This document shows positions 59,368-64,000 of a DNA stretch of 64,000 nucleotides, piece by piece; the stretch's first letter is position 1; each line of letters starts with the position of its first letter. Origin of the DNA: UBA935 sp031555615 (GTDB lineage: Bacteria > Bacillota > Clostridia > Lachnospirales > Lachnospiraceae); the NCBI GenBank assembly GCA_031555615.1, contig JAVBUF010000042.1, forward strand, positions 1 through 64,000, written 5' to 3'. The notes under the pieces are model-generated. The model was not told where the DNA came from and did no database searches. It saw only the letters and a program-made list of their open reading frames with translations. The translations under genes were made by a program, and so were the position numbers.

Positions 59368-60186
59368 ATGTTAAAAATAGGAGATTTTTCAAAGTTGTCA
59401 AGAATCAGTATTCGAATGCTGCGGCATTATGATGAAATCGGCTTGTTAGTACCGGCCAGCATCGATGATTTTACCGGATACCGCTATTACAGTGTGGCGC
59501 AGCTGCCGGCGGCGGAACGGATACAGTCATTGAAGGACATGGGATTCGGACTTTCTGTAATCGGTGAAATTCTGCAGAAATATGGTGACGCTGAAGAGAT
59601 GGAGCGTTTCCTGGAGTTGAAAAGAGCAGAGCTGGAGGAGCAGGTGTATACCACAAGGCAGCGGTTACAGCTTCTTGACAATGCCATTAAAAAGTTAAGA
59701 AAGGATGGAACTTATATGGATTATAATGTAACTTTAAAAATTTTGCCGGAGCGGTATGTGGCAAGTGTGCGGGAGGTTATTCCGGCTTATAATGCGGAGG
59801 GGATGTTGTGGCAGATGTTAAATGAGGAGACCGCAGCACAAAGAATGCAGATGGCTAATCCCGGCTATGGATTGGCGGTATTTCATGATGAAGGATACAA
59901 AGAAAGTGACGTTGATGTGGAAATTCAGATAGCGGTAACCGGACAATATGAGGATACGGCACATGTGAAATTTAAGAAAGTGGAGCCTGTTCAGATGGCT
60001 TCCGCAACATATAAGGGAAGTTATGACCAGATTACCAGAGCCAGTGAGGCAGTTGCCAATTGGATCGAGGCCAACGGATATGATTTTGACGGTGCTTCCT
60101 TCTGTATCTATCATGTAAGTCCGCATGATGCAGCCAGTCCCGAGCAACTGGTAACAGAGGTTTGTTATCCGGTGAAAAAGAAATAA
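59368..60186 (+). CDS. MerR-family regulator with GyrI-like effector domain
   Basis: A 272-residue BmrR-type protein. MerR winged helix (1-70): IGDFSKLSRISIRMLRHYDEIGLL. Coiled coil about 80-118. C-terminal GyrI-like domain (about 120-272) with GYGLAVFHDEGY and ATYKGSYDQITRASEAVANWIEANGY, the fold that binds amphipathic drugs. Start at 59368 rather than an upstream frame that overlaps the promoter. No transporter gene follows, so its target besides itself is unknown. Confidence 0.92.
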   Translation: MLKIGDFSKLSRISIRMLRHYDEIGLLVPASIDDFTGYRYYSVAQLPAAERIQSLKDMGFGLSVIGEILQKYGDAEEMERFLELKRAELEEQVYTTRQRLQLLDNAIKKLRKDGTYMDYNVTLKILPERYVASVREVIPAYNAEGMLWQMLNEETAAQRMQMANPGYGLAVFHDEGYKESDVDVEIQIAVTGQYEDTAHVKFKKVEPVQMASATYKGSYDQITRASEAVANWIEANGYDFDGASFCIYHVSPHDAASPEQLVTEVCYPVKKK

Positions 60187-60190
60187 GAGT

Positions 60191-60232
60191 AGGGTGTCCA
60201 AAAGTTAGCAAATAACTTCGGACACCCTTTTA
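60191..60232 (+). terminator. Terminator after the GyrI-type MerR gene
   Basis: GGGTGTCC with GGACACCC, extended by AGTTA with TAACT inside, followed by TTTT. Confidence 0.85.
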
Positions 60233-60237
60233 CCGTT

Positions 60238-61536
60238 TTACAGTTTGAATTTAGCGGCCAATTCCTTCAGTTCCTCCGAAGTGCGCCGGGTGCGTTTCAT
60301 GCTGTCTTCAATAGTTGCAGTGTTTGCAGAAATTTCAGTAGTTTGTTCGATGACCACGGTAGCGGTTCCGACCCCCTCCTGAGCAACCTTGGAAATTTCC
60401 TGAATGGATTTGCTCATAATCTGTACGGATGCCAGTAATTCTTCGGCAGTAGCATTTAAGTCACTGGTCATATCGCTGACATAGACAGCATCTTTGCTAT
60501 AAGAAGAAGCGGCTGCCAACATATCACGATAGTCATTATTGACATCATTGGCCACGAAATTCAGAAGGTTGGTAGCACTGAAAGAAAGATTGTTGACCGC
60601 GGCCATAACGACTTTTGTAATAGCCTGAATCTGGGTTACGGTGTTTTTGGAATTATCTGCCAGATTGCTGATTTCGTTAGCAACTACGGCAAATCCTTTG
60701 CCGGCTTCCCCGGCTCTGGCGGCTTCGATAGAAGCATTCAGGGCCAACAAAGTGGTCTGGCTGGTAATGCTTAAGATTGCATCAGCCAGGGCGGTAATTT
60801 CATCAACAGCCTTTGATTCTTCCAGCGCTTGTTCCAGAGAGAATTTAATCTCACTGAAAACTTGTTCGGACTTGTCGATGGAGGACTTTACATTTGTTTC
60901 CAGTCCTGCGGCACGGGCGTAGATTTCATGAGATTTACTGGCTCCCTCTTCAGCCTTCTGGGAAACGGTCTGGACAGCATGCTCAATTTCGGCAGCAGTG
61001 TTACTCATTTCCACCGAAGAAGCACTGGCTTCCTCCATACTGGAACAAAGCTCTTCGGCAATAGCAGCGGTATCGGTAATCCGCTCGTTCATGATACTTA
61101 AAGTGTGATTGACCGAGGCAACATGTTCTTCCAGAACATGAGACGAATGGATGACATCGGTAACAGTCTGATATAATTTCTTCTTCACATTTTCGATAAT
61201 ACCGGCAAAACGGCTGACACGATTACGATCGTTTCGATAGCGGTCAGGTGCTTCGGCAGTCAGGTCGCCATCGGCAACTTTCCCGGCAAAATCTCCAAGC
61301 GCGTTCAAGGAGCCGCTGTTAATGGTGGATATAAACAATCCAAAAATAATCGCGGTGATAATATTGGCGGTTACATAGAACAGATAATTTCCGATGTTGG
61401 CATCACTGATGCTGTTCATGAAAATCAAGGTTGATAAGATGATGGTGATCAATGCAGCAACCAAAACGAGAAAAGATTTCCAAAAGCTGACTTTTTTTGC
61501 ATTGTGAACTGGTTTCACATTGTGAACTGGTTTCAT
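60238..61536 (-). CDS. Methyl-accepting chemotaxis protein without a periplasmic sensor
   Basis: A 432-residue receptor. Two membrane helices lie close together (about 19-40 and 48-67), leaving almost no external loop. A HAMP-like segment (about 70-125) follows, and then a long coiled-coil signalling domain with the conserved hairpin EAARAGEAGKGFAVVANEIS (about 285-304). Sensing must be internal or within the membrane. The start at 61536 follows AGGAGG. The first 12 residues are a six-residue duplication (KPVHNV/KPVHNA) caused by an 18-bp tandem repeat. Its presence suggests a motile cell. Confidence 0.93.
   Translation of the reverse strand: MKPVHNVKPVHNAKKVSFWKSFLVLVAALITIILSTLIFMNSISDANIGNYLFYVTANIITAIIFGLFISTINSGSLNALGDFAGKVADGDLTAEAPDRYRNDRNRVSRFAGIIENVKKKLYQTVTDVIHSSHVLEEHVASVNHTLSIMNERITDTAAIAEELCSSMEEASASSVEMSNTAAEIEHAVQTVSQKAEEGASKSHEIYARAAGLETNVKSSIDKSEQVFSEIKFSLEQALEESKAVDEITALADAILSITSQTTLLALNASIEAARAGEAGKGFAVVANEISNLADNSKNTVTQIQAITKVVMAAVNNLSFSATNLLNFVANDVNNDYRDMLAAASSYSKDAVYVSDMTSDLNATAEELLASVQIMSKSIQEISKVAQEGVGTATVVIEQTTEISANTATIEDSMKRTRRTSEELKELAAKFKL
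61501..61536 (-). repeat. 18-bp tandem duplication at the start of the chemotaxis gene
   Basis: ATTGTGAACTGGTTTCAC (61501-61518) and ATTGTGAACTGGTTTCAT (61519-61536) are adjacent copies differing in one base. The outer copy contains the ATG start, and the inner copy has GTG in the same place. Confidence 0.9.
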
Positions 61537-61875
61537 ATAGTACCCTCCTGATATGTATGAATTATTTATACTATTTACAATGATATACATTTTAGCGAAT
61601 ATAGTCAATCAAAAAAACGTTAACAAAAAGACAGAAAAGGCCATAAATATCATAAAAACTGTTTGTTAAAAAACCGGAGTATGAAAAAATAAAAAACGGA
61701 AAAAAAAGACATAACAAAATAAAAGAAAGATTTTTACACTTTACATTGAAAAAAAGATTGTGGGAAGCTATTGTGAAAAATAGACAAAAAAAACCAATAT
61801 GATAGTGTAAATGTTGTAAAAGAAAAAAGTAGGGTTTATAATATTTTATACAGAAAATATTATGGGGGAAGCAGC
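61537..61875. other. A/T-rich gap with divergent promoters
   Basis: About 340 bases without a gene. On the minus strand TTGACT (61608-61603), 17 bases, TATCAT (61585-61580) serves the chemotaxis gene. On the plus strand TTGTAA (61814-61819), 17 bases, TATAAT (61837-61842) serves the HD-GYP gene. The middle is strongly A-rich with nothing else seen. Confidence 0.65.
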
Positions 61876-62925
61876 ATGGATAATAAAATGATATTGGTGG
61901 TGGATGATGATAAGTTAAATCTTTCTATTGCGGAAGATATCCTAAACAAAAATTATGGTGTAAAAAGTGTCCTTTCCGGGCCGGAATGCCTTGCAGCCCT
62001 GGAAGAAGACCTCCCCGATCTGATTCTGCTGGATCTGGTCATGCCGAAGATGGATGGATATGAGGTGATGGACAGGATTCGGAGTAACCCTGGCTGGAAA
62101 CATATACCGGTGATTTTTCTGACGGCCAGCACCGATTCCGCAACCGAATTAAAGTGTCTGGAAATGGGAGCCATTGATTTTATCGGAAAGCCCTTTGAAC
62201 CGAGGATTATGCTGAGAAGAGTTGACCGGAGTATTGAGCTTCTGTCCTTTCAGCGACAACAGAACCAGATTATTGAAGAAAAAGTCAAAGAGCTGGAAAA
62301 ACTGAAATATGAATTTACCAGAAAAATTGCCAATATTGTAGAAGGCCGTGACGGCAGCACCGGCGGCCATGTGCAGCGGACCTGTGAATATGTGCGGGTC
62401 ATTGTGGAAGAATTAAAAAGAGACAGTGTATATTCCGATTTGATGACCGAAGCATTCTGTGAGAAAATGATTATGAGTGCGATTCTGCATGATATCGGAA
62501 AAATCAAGATTTCCGACATGATATTAAACAAACCGGGCAAGCTGACCCAGGAAGAATTTGCCATTATGAAGGAACACGTGACTTTTGGCACGGAAATGAT
62601 TGATGATCTTTTAAAAACCAATCAGGATAACGAGTATTATCAGATCAGCCGCGAAATCGCCCTGTATCATCATGAGAAATGGGCCGGCGGCGGTTACCCT
62701 TTCAATTTGCGGGGAACAGATATTCCTCTTTCGGCACGGATCATGGCAGTTTCGGATGTATATGATGCCCTTGTTTCCGAACGTTGTTACAAGGATCCGA
62801 TGCCCCTGGAACAGGCACTTGGTGTTATCGAGGATCTGGCAGGTACTCATTTTGATCCTGTGATTGTCCAGGCTTTTTTGAATCGCCGCAGGGAGATTGA
62901 GGAAATCAGCAGGAATTTTAACTGA
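61876..62925 (+). CDS. Response regulator with HD-GYP output domain
   Basis: A 349-residue two-domain protein. The receiver domain (1-122) has the acidic pocket VDDD, phosphoacceptor Asp in ILLDLVMP (about 52) and Lys in GKPFEP. A coiled linker (125-150) follows. The HD-GYP domain (about 155-345) has HDIGKI, KEHVTFG, HHEKWAGGGYP and SDVYDALVSERCYKD. HD-GYP domains hydrolyse cyclic di-GMP; all visible metal-binding motifs are intact. No histidine kinase is adjacent, and the nearest signalling gene is the divergent chemotaxis receptor. Confidence 0.94.
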   Translation: MDNKMILVVDDDKLNLSIAEDILNKNYGVKSVLSGPECLAALEEDLPDLILLDLVMPKMDGYEVMDRIRSNPGWKHIPVIFLTASTDSATELKCLEMGAIDFIGKPFEPRIMLRRVDRSIELLSFQRQQNQIIEEKVKELEKLKYEFTRKIANIVEGRDGSTGGHVQRTCEYVRVIVEELKRDSVYSDLMTEAFCEKMIMSAILHDIGKIKISDMILNKPGKLTQEEFAIMKEHVTFGTEMIDDLLKTNQDNEYYQISREIALYHHEKWAGGGYPFNLRGTDIPLSARIMAVSDVYDALVSERCYKDPMPLEQALGVIEDLAGTHFDPVIVQAFLNRRREIEEISRNFN

Positions 62926-62938
62926 CAATTATAGAATA

Positions 62939-62990
62939 AAACGCCGAGTACTAAAGGGAGAAAAACCTTTTAGTATCGCGGCGTTTTTCG
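62939..62990 (+). terminator. Terminator after the HD-GYP gene
   Basis: AACGCCG (62940-62946) pairs with CGGCGTT (62979-62985), with an inner stem TACTAAA/TTTAGTA, then TTTTCG. Confidence 0.85.
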
Positions 62991-63014
62991 TATTAATAAC
63001 AACATAGAAACGGT

Positions 63015-63043
63015 TTGACGTGCAGAGGGACGGCTGTTAAACT
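63015..63043 (+). promoter_or_regulatory. Promoter candidate for the Fpg-family gene
   Basis: TTGACG (63015-63020), 17-base spacer, TAAACT (63038-63043). Start codon at 63096 with AAGGAG upstream. Confidence 0.55.
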
Positions 63044-63095
63044 ATTAATAGGGAAATGTAGAAAGCGAAAATATTATAAAAAGGAGATTTAAACG

Positions 63096-63884
63096 ATGCC
63101 TGAATTGCCGGATTTACAAGTTTTTTCAAAAAATTTAAAAAAGAGATTGTTAAATAAAGAAATTACGGCTATTGAAATATTTAATCAAAGTAAGGTTAAT
63201 CTATCTGTTTCAGGGGCCCGGCAAAAGTTAGTCGGAACAAGTTTAGCGGATATTGTGCGTGAAGGCAAAGAGTTAAGATTTAAACTAATGAATAATAACT
63301 CATTTAATATTCATCTAATGCTAAATGGTAAGTTTGACATATGCGAAAGTAACAGGGTTTCTGATCTCAAATGGAAAATACTGGTGATATATTTTGCAGA
63401 TGAATCGGCTTTAGTGGTTTCCGACCTGAAGGGGTTGTGCAAGGTGACCTTTGATGCTGTATCTAATAACGTACCGGATGCTTTATCCAGTAAATTTGAT
63501 ATGGATTATTTACTAAAAATGGCCGGGAAGAACACAAGAAAGAATATAAAAGCATTTCTCATCGATCAAAGTATTGTTAGAGGGATCGGAAATGCATATG
63601 TTGATGAGATTTTATGGAAAGCCAATATTTCTCCCGCTTCAACTGTAGGAATGATTCCAAAAGAAAGACTGGAAATTTTACACAGTGCAATTATTAGTAT
63701 TTTGGAAGATGCAATAGTAAATATTGAGCGTATATCTCCGGAGATTATCAGTGGTGAAGAGCGAAGCTTTTTGAAGGTACACAATCCTAAAAAGAAATTT
63801 ACCGATGAAGGCGATAAGATTCTTGTTGACAGGATTGCTTCAAAGATCACGTATTTTACTGAAAAACAGGAGCTGTTTAAATAG
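63096..63884 (+). CDS. Fpg/Nei-family DNA glycosylase with zinc-free finger
   Basis: A 262-residue protein starting MPELPDLQVF, giving the catalytic Pro1-Glu2 after Met removal. The helix-two-turn-helix DNA-binding block IRGIGNAYVDEILWKANISP (Val-Arg-Gly variant at 165-190) is intact. At the C-terminus the zinc finger scaffold is recognisable (VHNPKKKFTDEGD to YFTEKQ) but all four Cys are replaced. It excises oxidised bases and nicks the strand. The zinc-less finger recalls NEIL1-type relatives. Sequence is noticeably A/T-rich compared with neighbours. A lipoprotein gene starts 9 bases later. Confidence 0.85.
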   Translation: MPELPDLQVFSKNLKKRLLNKEITAIEIFNQSKVNLSVSGARQKLVGTSLADIVREGKELRFKLMNNNSFNIHLMLNGKFDICESNRVSDLKWKILVIYFADESALVVSDLKGLCKVTFDAVSNNVPDALSSKFDMDYLLKMAGKNTRKNIKAFLIDQSIVRGIGNAYVDEILWKANISPASTVGMIPKERLEILHSAIISILEDAIVNIERISPEIISGEERSFLKVHNPKKKFTDEGDKILVDRIASKITYFTEKQELFK

Positions 63885-63892
63885 GAGGTAGT

Positions 63893-64000
63893 ATGAGAAA
63901 AATCTTCTGTCTGTCCCTACTGGTTTGTTTGCTTGGGGGCGGCCTGACCGGTTGTTCAAAAGAAGCCGAAGTTTATAAAAATAAAATTCAGCCTAAAACC
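63893..64000 (+). CDS. Lipoprotein, N-terminal part (continues beyond window)
   Basis: The first 36 codons of an open frame starting ATG at 63893, with TAGGAGGTAG upstream. The peptide has a basic start (MRKIF), a hydrophobic core and a lipobox LTGC with Cys near residue 21, then a charged mature start (SKEAEVYKNK). It is therefore a lipid-anchored external protein. Its position 9 bases after the Fpg gene suggests co-transcription. Function cannot be read from this fragment. Confidence 0.8.
   Translation, partial: MRKIFCLSLLVCLLGGGLTGCSKEAEVYKNKIQPKT

Noticed and set aside
1..64000. Mobile element, prophage, tRNA or rRNA genes
   Set aside because: No transposase, integrase, terminal repeats, cloverleaf-like sequences or rRNA motifs were seen on either strand.

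Overview
The window looks like chromosome of an endospore-forming, strictly anaerobic, probably motile Bacillota, most likely a Lachnospiraceae-type clostridium. Supporting signs are an alpha/beta small acid-soluble spore protein, a YtvI-type sporulation membrane protein, the iron-only hydrogenase system regulator, rubrerythrin with a flavin reductase-rubredoxin fusion, the tig-clpP-clpX-lon-engB order, a clostridial-type LexA box and a methyl-accepting chemotaxis protein. There is no transposase, integrase, phage gene, CRISPR array, rRNA or tRNA that I can see. The last gene is cut by the window edge, and the first appears to be.

Layout. (1) 1-4986: two paralogous solute-binding proteins flank a BlaI repressor and an M56 (BlaR1-like) membrane protease. 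(2) 5012-9549: ABC-F ATPase, an oxygen-defence pair (flavin reductase-rubredoxin and rubrerythrin) behind a PerR-like box, a CYTH protein, a DJ-1 protein and a CBS protein. (3) 9560-22025: spore protein, hydrogenase-system regulator with an ECF S component behind an attenuator-like leader, then the proteostasis block tig-clpP-clpX-lon-engB, a YtvI-like protein, truA, a VanZ-like protein, an unknown protein, an aldose epimerase and an iron-sulfur flavoprotein. (4) 22188-23500: a FapA/DUF342 gene broken by one base in a T7 run.

(5) 23490-45354: a 22-kb glycoside and hexuronate catabolic region. It holds three AraC-family regulators, uxuA and uxuB, a TIM-barrel epimerase, glycosidases of families GH1, GH2 (two), GH78 and GH43, an SDR oxidoreductase and two GPH-type symporters. 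None of the five glycosidases has a signal peptide, so intact small glycosides are probably imported by the symporters and dismantled in the cytoplasm. Rhamnosidase, galactosidase-like enzymes and glucuronate catabolism together suggest branched plant glycosides such as saponins (inference).

(6) 45412-51194: a small membrane protein, a LexA-controlled radical-SAM DNA-repair pair, an HPr-like protein lacking the catalytic His, and an XPD/DinG-type helicase with an N-terminal nuclease domain. (7) 51195-64000: an alpha-amylase-family enzyme, a GntR-controlled ABC exporter, two MerR regulators with 19-bp-spacer promoters, a PadR/DUF1700/DUF4097/PspC envelope module, a second ECF S component, a chemotaxis receptor, an HD-GYP response regulator, an Fpg-family glycosylase with no zinc-finger cysteines, and the start of a lipoprotein.

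The least explained observations are the BlaI/M56 operon bracketed by solute-binding proteins, the attenuator leader of the hydrogenase-regulator operon, a helical C-terminal tail shared by a GH2 enzyme and an SDR of the same operon, the four 15-bp tandem repeats in the GntR leader, and the T7 frameshift in fapA.
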